64,000 nt of DNA from positions 1-64,000 of the forward strand of contig JAEINL010000005.1 in NCBI GenBank assembly GCA_016342655.1, in the 5' to 3' direction. Source of the stretch: Sphaerochaeta sp. (GTDB taxonomy: Bacteria; Spirochaetota; Spirochaetia; Sphaerochaetales; Sphaerochaetaceae). Every line of letters starts with the position of its first letter. Within the stretch, counting starts at the first letter, position 1. Of the stretch, positions 52,656 to 61,598 are shown piece after piece. The position numbers and the translations under genes were made by a program. Under the pieces are notes generated by a model that saw only the letters and a list, made by a program, of their open reading frames with translations, did not search any database and was not told the DNA's origin.

Positions 52656-53612
52656 ATGCCATTCTTACTGTTTCAAGGTGACATTACCCACATCAAGGCG
52701 GATGCTATCGTCAATGCTGCAAACGGTGCTCTGTTGCAGGGCGGTGGTGTCTGTGGTGCCATTTTCAAAGGTGCGGGAGAGAAGGATATGCAACAGGCGT
52801 GTACTTCCCTTGCACCGGTACAAACAGGTGATGCTGTCATGACCCCTGCCTTCAAGCTTCCCAGCAAGTATGTCATCCATGCTGTGGGGCCACGCTGGGC
52901 AGGAGGCAATAAGAACGAGGAGCTTCTGCTTGCCTCCTGTTACCAAAAAGCCCTTCTGTTGGCACACGAGAAAGGCCTCCAATCCATTGCCTTCCCCCTC
53001 ATCTCTGCAGGTATCTATGGCTATCCAAAATACCAGGCATACAAGATAGCAGTCTCCACCATGCTCTCCTTCCTTGAAGAGCATGAGCTTACGATATACC
53101 TGGTTCTCTTTGAAAAGGGCTTTTTCGAAGAGGTCCAGCCAAGCAAAAAACCTCTTGCAGACTATGTGAGAAACAACCTGACTGAGACAGAACCTACTCT
53201 TGATATGCTGTTCAGCACCTCTGCGTGCAGATCCTGTATGGACAAACCCCTTGATGGCATCATCAATGAAGTCGCTCTGTCCTTCTCCCAAAGCCTCATG
53301 GCTCTTATCAGGGAGAAAGGCCTTGATGAGGTGGCTGTCTATAAAGGGGCAAACATTGACCGCAAGCATTTTTCCAAGATACGAAGCAATGCATCCTATC
53401 AGCCGAACAAACGAACTGTCATTGCCCTTGCCCTTTCACTCAAGCTCAATGCCAAGGAGACCTGCACTCTTCTCGAAACAGCCGGATACTCCTTGAGCCA
53501 TAGCTACATCTTTGACATCATCATCGAGTATTTCATAGAGGAGAAACAGTATGACCTCTATGCGATCAACGAAGCCCTGTTCTCCTATGACCAGCCTCTT
53601 TTGGGTGCATAA
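52656..53612 (+). CDS. Macro-domain protein with C-terminal HTH-like domain
   Basis: ATG 52656 follows GAAGGAGAA; 318 aa. Residues 1 to about 150 are a macro domain (ITHIKADAIVNAANGALLQGGGVCGAIF; SKYVIHAVGPRW; IAFPLISAGIYGYP), which binds or removes ADP-ribose. The C-terminal ~110 residues (SLMALIREKGLDEVAVYKGANIDRKHFSKIRSN...TVIALALSLKLNAKETCTLLETAGYSLS) have a repressor-like helical pattern. It is followed by a vWA protein, an association seen in other bacteria. Possible roles are reversal of ADP-ribosylation by toxins or stress signalling. Confidence 0.88.
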   Translation: MPFLLFQGDITHIKADAIVNAANGALLQGGGVCGAIFKGAGEKDMQQACTSLAPVQTGDAVMTPAFKLPSKYVIHAVGPRWAGGNKNEELLLASCYQKALLLAHEKGLQSIAFPLISAGIYGYPKYQAYKIAVSTMLSFLEEHELTIYLVLFEKGFFEEVQPSKKPLADYVRNNLTETEPTLDMLFSTSACRSCMDKPLDGIINEVALSFSQSLMALIREKGLDEVAVYKGANIDRKHFSKIRSNASYQPNKRTVIALALSLKLNAKETCTLLETAGYSLSHSYIFDIIIEYFIEEKQYDLYAINEALFSYDQPLLGA

Positions 53613-53678
53613 GATGTCGCCTTCCAAGTGACCTCCTCACCATTGTCTCTTCCTATACTACCCATAGAGGAGAACGAT

Positions 53679-54329
53679 ATGAACAAAGAGACTGAGCTGG
53701 TATGTATCCTTGATAAGAGTGGGTCGATGGCTGGCCTTGAAAATGACACCATTGGAGGCTTCAACTCGCTTCTGAAAAAACAAAAGGATGAAAAGGGAGT
53801 GGCAAGGGTAACGACTGTCCTGTTCGACCATCGTTACCAGATACTCCATGACAGGCTTCCCATCCAGGAAGTGCAACCTCTCACCAAGGAGGACTACAGA
53901 GCTGAAGGGACTACTGCCCTGCTTGATGCTGTGGGAAGGACGATTGATTCGCTTCTGGAAAACCTTATCGGTATTCCAAAAAAGGCGTATCCCTCTGTCA
54001 TGTTTGTCATCATCACCGATGGCGAGGAGAATGCAAGCAAAGACTATTCACTGGACAGGGTCCGCAAACGCATTAGGTTCTGCAAAGAGAGCAAGCTCTG
54101 GGAGTTCTTCTATTTGGGGGCTACTATTGATACCTTTGCAGCAGCTTCTGATATCGGCATTGGGAAGGACCGGACAGCTTCCTATCATGCTGACGCAAAG
54201 GGAGTGGAGCTTAACTTCGATGTCCTGAACAGTGCTATGAGTCAGATACGATGCTGTAGCGTCGTATCCGACAAGTGGAAAGAAAAGATTGAGAAGGATT
54301 TCAAGACAAGAGGCAAAAAACAAGGCTGA
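53679..54329 (+). CDS. vWA-domain protein
   Basis: ATG 53679 with GAGGAGAACGAT upstream; 216 aa, essentially one von Willebrand A domain. The metal site is complete: DKSGSMAG (DxSxS), EGTTALLDAVG (T) and IITDGEENASKD (D). No signal peptide, so it acts in the cytoplasm. It lies 66 bp after the macro-domain gene, and the two probably form one functional unit. Confidence 0.88.
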   Translation: MNKETELVCILDKSGSMAGLENDTIGGFNSLLKKQKDEKGVARVTTVLFDHRYQILHDRLPIQEVQPLTKEDYRAEGTTALLDAVGRTIDSLLENLIGIPKKAYPSVMFVIITDGEENASKDYSLDRVRKRIRFCKESKLWEFFYLGATIDTFAAASDIGIGKDRTASYHADAKGVELNFDVLNSAMSQIRCCSVVSDKWKEKIEKDFKTRGKKQG

Positions 54330-54348
54330 GACAGGGCAAGCAACCCCC

Positions 54349-54375
54349 AATGCAGGAGGATAATCCCCCTGCATT
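54349..54375. terminator. Convergent hairpin between vWA and efflux operons
   Basis: AATGCAGG/CCTGCATT arms of 8 bp with an 11-nt partly pairing loop (AGGA/TCCC) between convergent genes; no strong U tract. Confidence 0.6.
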
Positions 54376-54392
54376 GCTAGTCTCTTCATAGC

Positions 54393-54665
54393 CTAGAGCA
54401 CAAAATACCCAATACCCTCATGGTCATACTTCTTCTTGACCAGCTCTATTGCCTGCTCAATCCTATCGAGCACATTCTCCTGGCAGTAGATCAGGAGGAT
54501 GAAGTTCTCTTCGGGCCATACATCATTGCCCATTTTGGGATTTGTGCTACCCTTTCCATGGACTGTGGGGATGATGGTGTAGTTCATTGGCACCTCATAG
54601 TGAGATAAGGCATCCAGAAGATCCTCCTGGATGGCTTGGGCTGCTATAATCTCTACCCTCTTCAT
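54393..54665 (-). CDS. PII-like small protein of RND operon
   Basis: A 90-aa protein with a P-II-like ferredoxin fold pattern (MKRVEIIAAQAIQEDLLDALSHYEV; ENFILLIYCQENVLDRIEQAIELVKKKY) and a T-loop-like stretch in between. It overlaps the RND pump gene by 4 bp (ATGA). Small PII-like proteins are known beside some metal and drug RND pumps, where they may gate activity by binding a nucleotide or ion. The exact family was not determined. Confidence 0.7.
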   Translation of the reverse strand: MKRVEIIAAQAIQEDLLDALSHYEVPMNYTIIPTVHGKGSTNPKMGNDVWPEENFILLIYCQENVLDRIEQAIELVKKKYDHEGIGYFVL

Positions 54666-57600
54666 GATAGCTCTCCTTCTACGAATGACTCGATGCTCTC
54701 CACATCACGCTTTTTCTTCTCCCTGTTGAAGAGCGCATAGAGGACTGGGGTGAAGAAGATGGTCATAAGGGTGCTTATGGCCATCCCCCCTACGATAGTC
54801 TGACCCAAGGGCTGGATCTGCTCCGCTCCCACTCCTCCGAAGAAGGCCAGGGGAATCATACCGAAGATGGTGGTGAAGCTGGTCATCAGGATAGGCTTGA
54901 GACGACTCCCTCCGGCTTCAAGACAAGCACTTCGCAAGTCCATGCCACGCTTACGCATCAGGTTGATGTAGTCAACCAGGACAATGCCGTTGTTAACCAC
55001 AATACCGGCGAGCACCACAACGCCGATTGCTGAGATAAGGCTGAAAGTCTCCCCTGTTATCAGGTAGATGCCCACGACCCCTACTGCCATCAGGGGGATG
55101 GAAAGGAGAATGATGAACGGATTTTTGAAGGACTCGAACAAGCTTGCCATAACCCCAAAGACCAGCACTATGGCCAGGAGCATGATTATTATCACCTGGC
55201 GGAACATCGCCGTCATATCAGCGAAGTCCCCTCCATACTCGATATAGACTTCGTCACTCAGCACAAGCTTTTCATCAATAAGGGCTCGTATTTCCTGTTC
55301 CACAGCAGAGGATGCATAGCCATCGGCAAGTCCTCCTATCACATGCACCGCCCGGATTTCGTCTTCACGGTTGATGGATACAGGACCGGTCGAACGCTTG
55401 ACCGAAGCCAGATTGGCAAGGGATATCTTCTGGCCAAACGCGTTCTGGACAAAGATCCTCTCTATGTCCATCTCACTTGAGCGATCCTCTTCAGAGAGCA
55501 TGACCATTACATTGGTATCGGTACCGTTTGTCTTCAGCTGGGTGGCTGTAATGCCATTGAAGCTGTTGCTTATCTCGCTGGCGATACCCTGCATAGTCAG
55601 GCCATAGGAGTATGCACGTTCACGGTCAATTTCTATCTCAAGTTGGGGAAGTCCCTTGCTGAAATCGGTCCTTGGTTCGGTTACCCCCGGCAAGTTTTCT
55701 GCGATGAGGTCACGGATGGCTTCCGCAGTTGAAGAAGCCAGGCCCAGGTCGTCACTCTTGACGATGACATCAACAGGATTTGCATTCCCCAGCCCCATAG
55801 AGACAGTGGAAAAGGAGAAAGTGGCCGCAGGGTAATCATCAAAATAGGCACGGAGCTTATTTTGCACCTCAAACATGCCATCGATCTGTTTATCAGCATC
55901 GGGAAGGGATATTTGCAGAGTTCCGCTGTTTCCAGCACCCCCACCGAAAATACCTCCGCCGCCTATTGTTACAATGATGTCCTTATACCCCTGGATGTCA
56001 ACTTTTGCCTTCTTCTCGATATCCCTGAGGATACCCTCAGTAGACTCGATGGTAGAACCTTCAGGAAGGGTAACTGTCAGGGATACGGAAGTCTCTGACA
56101 TCGTTGGATAGAGGGTCGTATGCATAGCTGAGAAAGCCTGCACAGTGATGACCATGATAAGGGCAACCAGCACCAGGGATATCCACTTGTAGTCAATAAG
56201 GACTGCTAGGATTCGTTTATACCCCCTGTCCAGTGACTCGAAGGCATCTTCCATCTTGGTATCAAGGAATCGAAGGAACCGAATCCTCAGGGGTTTCTGC
56301 TTCCGTGTATACACCTTCACATAGGAAGAAGTCAGCACCGGTATGAGGGTAATGGATACTACCAAGGAAGATACCAGGGATATGATGATCGTAGCGGCCA
56401 TCGGGGTAAGCATCTCACCGAGCATCTCCAGGTTACTGCGCAAGAGCACAATGGGAACAAAGACACAGACAGTTGTCAGTGTTGAAGCAGAGATGGCTAC
56501 AATCATCTCCTTGGTTCCCAGCAGCGCTGCTGTCTGTAATTTGGAACCCCTTTCGCGGTAGCGGAAAATATTCTCAAGTACAACGATGGAACTGTCTACC
56601 GTCATCCCTAAGCCCAAGATCAAACCGGAAAGGGTCATCAGGTTAAGTGAGTATCCCATAAAGAACATCACCAGGATAGTCACCAGCATGGACACAGGGA
56701 TGGCAAGGCCGATGATAAACGTAGACTTGACACTGCGCAGGAAGATGAACAAGACCACCATGACCAACAGCACGCCATACGCCAACGATTCATACACCGT
56801 TGAGATGGTCGACTCGATCATCTCTGTGGTGTCTATGGTGACATAGAGGCTCACCCCATTGGGCAGCTCAGTATTCAAGGCCTCAATGACCTTATAGATA
56901 TCCTTTGCTACCTGCACGCTATTTGCGTCAGACTCCTTGGAGACAGAAAGGTAGACCCCACTCTCCCCATTTATGTAGACCTTGGAGGAAGCATCCTTAT
57001 ACGCATAGGAGACTTTTGCAATGTCCTTGAGCCTCACAGTTACGGTGGAGCTTACAGTTCCACTGGCACTATACTTGGGAAAGGATGCTATAAGCACATC
57101 TTCAATATCTCCAAGGGACGTAAACTGTGCATCGGTACGCAAGAGGTAGGAGACCCCACCTTCGGTTATGGCCCCGGAGCCGATCTGGTAGTTCTGCGGA
57201 CTGAGGGCCCTTGCCACCTGACTGAGAGTGACCGAATAGGCTTCCAGCCTGTTCTGGTCCACAGCGACCTGGATGTAGGTATCCTGTCCACCGTTGATGA
57301 CCGTGGAGGAGACTCCTCCAACACGCTCAAGTTTTGCCTGGATTTTCTCTTTTGCAATTGCGCGGAGTTCGTTCGCATCCTGTCCGCCAGAGCCTATGAC
57401 AGCGATGTTCATGATGGGCATCATGTTGGTGTTAATCTTGAAAATGGTCGGGCTCGTTGCATCGTCAGGGAAGAGGTCAGCGTATAGGTTAAGGTTGTCG
57501 TTAATTGACTGGCTGGCCTTGTCCAGGTCAGTACCATATTTGAATCTGAGCATCACCATGGCGAACCCCTCAGAAGAGGTAGATTTGATAGACTCGATAC

Positions 57601-57826
57601 CCCCCACATTGGAGACAGCGGATTCAAGATTCTTGGTTACCCGCTCTTCCATTGTCTCAGGGCTAGCCCCAGTATACGAGGAATAGATGACAACCATCGG
57701 CAGGTCCATCTCGGGAAATAGTTCAACAGCGAGATTGGGAAAGACCACTATGGCTAGGATCATCAACAAGGTATAGATGACGATAATGGTGGTGGGCCTT
57801 CGTACTATGGTATCAGTTACACTCAT
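54662..57826 (-). CDS. RND efflux pump (AcrB/HAE1-like)
   Basis: A 1054-aa pump with the twelve-helix, two large periplasmic loop layout. N-terminal PNLAVELFPEMDLPMVVIYS, VERVGGVSSTVINGG-type porter motifs and IVVNNGIVLVDYINLMR are present. In helix 4, AcrB has paired aspartates (D407-D408); here the segment is GMTVDSSIVVLENI, so only one aspartate remains, a variation in the proton relay. Third gene of an OMF-adaptor-pump-PII operon; exports drugs, lipids or other hydrophobic compounds. Confidence 0.93.
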   Translation of the reverse strand: MSVTDTIVRRPTTIIVIYTLLMILAIVVFPNLAVELFPEMDLPMVVIYSSYTGASPETMEERVTKNLESAVSNVGGIESIKSTSSEGFAMVMLRFKYGTDLDKASQSINDNLNLYADLFPDDATSPTIFKINTNMMPIMNIAVIGSGGQDANELRAIAKEKIQAKLERVGGVSSTVINGGQDTYIQVAVDQNRLEAYSVTLSQVARALSPQNYQIGSGAITEGGVSYLLRTDAQFTSLGDIEDVLIASFPKYSASGTVSSTVTVRLKDIAKVSYAYKDASSKVYINGESGVYLSVSKESDANSVQVAKDIYKVIEALNTELPNGVSLYVTIDTTEMIESTISTVYESLAYGVLLVMVVLFIFLRSVKSTFIIGLAIPVSMLVTILVMFFMGYSLNLMTLSGLILGLGMTVDSSIVVLENIFRYRERGSKLQTAALLGTKEMIVAISASTLTTVCVFVPIVLLRSNLEMLGEMLTPMAATIIISLVSSLVVSITLIPVLTSSYVKVYTRKQKPLRIRFLRFLDTKMEDAFESLDRGYKRILAVLIDYKWISLVLVALIMVITVQAFSAMHTTLYPTMSETSVSLTVTLPEGSTIESTEGILRDIEKKAKVDIQGYKDIIVTIGGGGIFGGGAGNSGTLQISLPDADKQIDGMFEVQNKLRAYFDDYPAATFSFSTVSMGLGNANPVDVIVKSDDLGLASSTAEAIRDLIAENLPGVTEPRTDFSKGLPQLEIEIDRERAYSYGLTMQGIASEISNSFNGITATQLKTNGTDTNVMVMLSEEDRSSEMDIERIFVQNAFGQKISLANLASVKRSTGPVSINREDEIRAVHVIGGLADGYASSAVEQEIRALIDEKLVLSDEVYIEYGGDFADMTAMFRQVIIIMLLAIVLVFGVMASLFESFKNPFIILLSIPLMAVGVVGIYLITGETFSLISAIGVVVLAGIVVNNGIVLVDYINLMRKRGMDLRSACLEAGGSRLKPILMTSFTTIFGMIPLAFFGGVGAEQIQPLGQTIVGGMAISTLMTIFFTPVLYALFNREKKKRDVESIESFVEGELS

Positions 57827-57837
57827 GTATGCTACCC

Positions 57838-58776
57838 CTACTCTACTATCCGGACACTGGTTCCATCAGTAAGGAGCGTCTGTCCTTGCGTAATGAAAAG
57901 CTGTCCTTCTTCCAGGCCTGAGAGCACCTCTGCCTTGTCATCCACCACAAGACCGATCTTGATAGGTTTCTTTACTGCAAGGTTTTCCTTGCCAACGGCA
58001 TAGACATAGGCTTGGCTGCCGTCGTAGAGGACACTCGCTCGGGAAATGACCAGCACATCCTCCAATTTCTCGGTAAGGATGGTGACCGTGGGGAACATGC
58101 CGCTCTTTATCAGATAATCGGGGTCTGTAAGGCTAAGCCCAATCTCAAGAGTCCTGCTCGTCGGATTCAGTACAGGGCTGAGGCGAGTGACCTCACCGGA
58201 GAACTCTTGATCAGGGTAAGCCTTGAAGGTAGCCATAGCTCGGGTTCCCAACGTGACACTCCCCACATACCGCTCAGCAATATCCATCTCGACTTCCAGG
58301 GCCTCAAGCATGCCAATACGCAAGAGAGGCGCTTGTGAAGAGACAGAAGCACCTTTGGCAAAATTCACTGCAAGGATGGTACCTGATACAGGGGCCTTCA
58401 CCTCACTCTCCTTATAGACGACACCAGCTCTTGAGGGGTCAATCTTAGCGAGGACCTTGTCCTTCGCCACCTTGTCGCCAACTTTGGCGTCAAGGTAGGT
58501 AAGGTTTCCCATAACCTCAGGATAGACATCCAGAGCCTTGGGATCGACAACATTACCATTGCCTCGTATGTAGTTTTGCATCGTTGAACGCACCACAGGA
58601 GATACAGAGACAGCAATGGCCACTTTTTCAGTGCTTTGTGATTCCTCTTCACCCGATAGCGGGTTCAATGCCTTCAAAGAGGCAAAAGGATTGAGGATTA
58701 TGACAGACACAGCGGCCACAATGATCAGCAACAGGATGACCAGGCCAACCTTCTTCTTGTTTGTATGTTCGTCCAT
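57838..58776 (-). CDS. RND periplasmic adaptor (membrane fusion protein)
   Basis: A 312-aa adaptor: N-terminal membrane anchor (VGLVILLLIIVAAVSVIIL), a lipoyl-like half motif (VYPEVMGNLTYLDAKVGDKVAKDKVLAKID) with its partner (VKAPVSGTILAVNFAKGASV), barrel domain and C-terminal domain. The alpha-hairpin between the lipoyl halves is very short, in line with small spirochaete and Gram-positive-type adaptors. 11 bp from the pump gene. Confidence 0.9.
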   Translation of the reverse strand: MDEHTNKKKVGLVILLLIIVAAVSVIILNPFASLKALNPLSGEEESQSTEKVAIAVSVSPVVRSTMQNYIRGNGNVVDPKALDVYPEVMGNLTYLDAKVGDKVAKDKVLAKIDPSRAGVVYKESEVKAPVSGTILAVNFAKGASVSSQAPLLRIGMLEALEVEMDIAERYVGSVTLGTRAMATFKAYPDQEFSGEVTRLSPVLNPTSRTLEIGLSLTDPDYLIKSGMFPTVTILTEKLEDVLVISRASVLYDGSQAYVYAVGKENLAVKKPIKIGLVVDDKAEVLSGLEEGQLFITQGQTLLTDGTSVRIVE

Positions 58777-58778
58777 GG

Positions 58779-60107
58779 CTAGTCCAGCTCCTTGGAAAGG
58801 GTATTCGTATCGATATTCAGGTCATACATAAGGTCGACCAGTGCAGTGACATATTGGTACTGCAGACCAAGCATATTCTGTTGTGCCTTCAAGAGATCCC
58901 CTTGGATCTTCTCAACCTCGAGGTACCCCTTGTACCCACTCTGGTACTGGGCCACTGTCAGGCCGAACACCTTCTCGGTTAGGGACAAGTTGGACTGTGC
59001 CACCTCAAATTGCTCGGTGATGGCAGAGATGACATTGATGCGTGCGATCAAGGCCTGCTCCAACTGCTTTTTTGTCTGAAGCCGGGTAAGGAGCAGTTTG
59101 TCAATGCTATCCTGCATCTTGGCCAGGGAAACTTGGGTCTGGGACCCTGCAATATGACCATCGAGGGGGATGGACACTGTAATGGAGTATTGTGTTGTAT
59201 CACTCCACTGATCTTGTGCAGGAAAAAGGGGAGAAATACTTACAGGTTTAGGGTACGTGAAAGAAATGCCATAGGTACTGCTCAGACTAAGGCTCGGCAT
59301 CAGGGAGGCCTTGCTCTGCAGGGCCTTGCTATTCTCCAAAGATGCAAGATTAAGGTCCAACAGGGCCAAGTTGTAGTTCTGTCCTAGAAAGGCCTTCAGC
59401 TGTTCGAGGTCCAAGATGAAGCCAGTGGAAGGGACATCCCCTTCGATAGTAAGCTCTTCGTCAAGGTCAAGGCCAAGCAGCATCTTGAACGAGAGCAGAG
59501 CTGATTCATAGGAGTTCTTGGTCTGGGTGTAGGAGGGTTTGAGCGCTTCATAGGAGAGAAGTGAGGAAAGAAGCTCCAACTCTGAGGCAAAGGAGCTTTC
59601 ATACTTGGCCTTGACCTCTTCATACTGCTTGTTTGCCAATTCCAGGTTTGCCTGTTGCAAAAGGAGATTCTCCTTTTCCATAAGCAGGTAGTAGAAGGAT
59701 TTGGTGACATCCCTCTTCAGAGTAGCCCTGCCTTGCTCTAGTGTTACGCTTTGGACACTATACGCAAGGCTTGCCGCTTCCATCTGCTCCTTCATTGAAG
59801 GATTCAGCACAAGATTAACAGAGAGACCTAGGCTGGTTCTGGTGGTCAGATCTGAGGAACTTATGAAAGGCCCTGTACTGCCTCCGTGCGAGAGGGAAGC
59901 ATTCACTTTCGGAAGAAAGATATTCCAAACAGTATCAGCATTGCGCTGTGCAGTTTTGAGGTCAATCCTACTCGTCTGAAGGTTCAGATTGTTCTGGTAG
60001 GCAAGGTCGAGAGCTTCGTCAAGAGAGAGCGCTTTTGCATGCATTGAGGGGAATCCCAACAAGCACAGGAGAAAGACTAGCAGAAGCGGTGAATTGTGTG
60101 TATGCAT
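58779..60107 (-). CDS. TolC-family outer membrane efflux protein
   Basis: ATG 60107 is chosen since MHTHNSPLLLVFLLCLLGFPSMHAKA is then a signal peptide; 442 aa. Two repeats of the OMF fold: LSLDEALDLAYQNNLNLQTSRIDLKTA at the start and the later SLTEKVFGLTVAQYQSGYKGYLEVEKIQGDLLKAQQN. First gene of the efflux operon; forms the outer-membrane duct, which implies a didermic cell as in spirochaetes. Confidence 0.9.
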   Translation of the reverse strand: MHTHNSPLLLVFLLCLLGFPSMHAKALSLDEALDLAYQNNLNLQTSRIDLKTAQRNADTVWNIFLPKVNASLSHGGSTGPFISSSDLTTRTSLGLSVNLVLNPSMKEQMEAASLAYSVQSVTLEQGRATLKRDVTKSFYYLLMEKENLLLQQANLELANKQYEEVKAKYESSFASELELLSSLLSYEALKPSYTQTKNSYESALLSFKMLLGLDLDEELTIEGDVPSTGFILDLEQLKAFLGQNYNLALLDLNLASLENSKALQSKASLMPSLSLSSTYGISFTYPKPVSISPLFPAQDQWSDTTQYSITVSIPLDGHIAGSQTQVSLAKMQDSIDKLLLTRLQTKKQLEQALIARINVISAITEQFEVAQSNLSLTEKVFGLTVAQYQSGYKGYLEVEKIQGDLLKAQQNMLGLQYQYVTALVDLMYDLNIDTNTLSKELD

Positions 60108-60280
60108 GGTGCGTATTACTCCAAAAAAAATAGGAACCAACCCTCTTGGGCATACTATATGTACGGTTCTGCGTTGCAATATAGAACATTTCCTCTCTTT
60201 ATTCTAGGTTGTGAAAAAGAATGAAAGGAGAGTCAAATATGTTTTACCCATACCTAGTGATCACGCATAGGTACAGGTCT

Positions 60281-60300
60281 AAAAAAAGGCAACCTGCCTC
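60281..60300 (-). terminator. Rho-independent terminator of first GGDEF gene
   Basis: On the minus strand AGGCA-GGT-TGCCT is followed by seven T residues, 14-32 bp after the GGDEF stop codon. The stem is short, but the U tract is good. Confidence 0.7.
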
Positions 60301-60312
60301 TAGTGTAGGACC

Positions 60313-61461
60313 TCAATGTTCGGTACGTACGTTTGCATGATAGTGGCGTTTATCCTGATACATCAACCTATCGAGGACATTGATAAAGGAAGGCCCATCT
60401 ATCTCATTTGAGGGTTCCTTGAGAGCAGAACCTTGACTAACACTTAGGGAGAACGGAAGGGGTTGTTTTGCATTGAAGCGCTCCAATGACTCTTGAAAAT
60501 TTTTAAGGTCATATTCCAGATCTTGCTGTGTCGCTCTTTCTCTAAAAAGGATGAACTCATCACCCCCAAACCGACCAATAAACCAGTCTCCCCCGAAAGA
60601 ATCAATGAGCAACCTGGAGAAAATGCGCAAGGTCTTGTCACCCAAATCATGTCCGTGGGTGTCATTGATCTGTTTGAAGTTGTTGATGTCCATCAGGATG
60701 CCACCTATTGCCTGGGTTTTCTTCTGATGGCCTATAAGGTATTGCAGATACTGTTCGCTTAGGCTGCGATTATACAAGGAGGTAAGGTAATCCTTGTTTG
60801 CCTGGGTGTTCTGCATCTGCAAATAGACGATCAACAAGGTAAAGGCCAAACTAATCCCGGTTACCTCCATACCAAAAAAAACGGCTTGCAATATTGAGCC
60901 TACCAGAACAGGAAGAGGAAAGAACAGGAAAAGAGAAAAATCCTTCTGTTTGAAACTGTCCCTGTATACGAGCAGATAGACAAACCCCAAGAACAGACTG
61001 AGATAATCAGCTATGATAATCAGATAAAACAAGGGGCCCCGTTGGTAGAGATTGTTTGCATCTAGGGAAAAGATGACTCCTCCAAACAAGCTCATACAGG
61101 AGAGGATGAAGGCAATGACAAGAGGAGTAAAAGCTATGATACCTATCCCACGAGGAATGCTGACCCATCGCCTATGAAGCTGATCGAGATACAGCAGGTA
61201 TACTACTCCAGGTAAGGGATTGGCCACATAAAACAAGAAAGTCACACAGGTAAGCAAGGTTCGTGAACCATAAAAGGTTCTTCCTGATAGAATGTCAACC
61301 GATAATTCAAGGATGATGATTGCCATAGTTGCAAGCAACAAGGCGACAAAAAGGGAATCCTGCGCTTGGCGTCGTCCGCCCTGGCCCTTTACATACAAGA
61401 GTATGATTGCGATTAGGATGATAGCTACACTTGAATTCTGGATATAGTAGAGAATTGGCAA
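60313..61461 (-). CDS. Membrane GGDEF diguanylate cyclase, paralogue 1
   Basis: A 382-aa protein starting at TTG 61461 (ACAGGAGGAGCG upstream). Seven or so membrane helices fill residues 1-215; the GGDEF domain follows with DYLTSLYNR, ILMDINNFKQINDTHGHDLGD and an intact RFGGDEF active site, so it should make cyclic di-GMP. It is a close relative of the next gene in sequence and layout, including the TTG start, so the pair arose by duplication. Confidence 0.92.
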   Translation of the reverse strand: MPILYYIQNSSVAIILIAIILLYVKGQGGRRQAQDSLFVALLLATMAIIILELSVDILSGRTFYGSRTLLTCVTFLFYVANPLPGVVYLLYLDQLHRRWVSIPRGIGIIAFTPLVIAFILSCMSLFGGVIFSLDANNLYQRGPLFYLIIIADYLSLFLGFVYLLVYRDSFKQKDFSLFLFFPLPVLVGSILQAVFFGMEVTGISLAFTLLIVYLQMQNTQANKDYLTSLYNRSLSEQYLQYLIGHQKKTQAIGGILMDINNFKQINDTHGHDLGDKTLRIFSRLLIDSFGGDWFIGRFGGDEFILFRERATQQDLEYDLKNFQESLERFNAKQPLPFSLSVSQGSALKEPSNEIDGPSFINVLDRLMYQDKRHYHANVRTEH

Positions 61462-61598
61462 ACGCTCCTCCTGTCAATACTTGAGAACCCTAGTATATGC
61501 AACATACAGGCATAAGGACTAGGAAAATGAGTAAGAATCGTCTCTTTGAAGTATCAAATATCAACACTTTCTACACAAGACAGCAAAAATTAAGTAGC

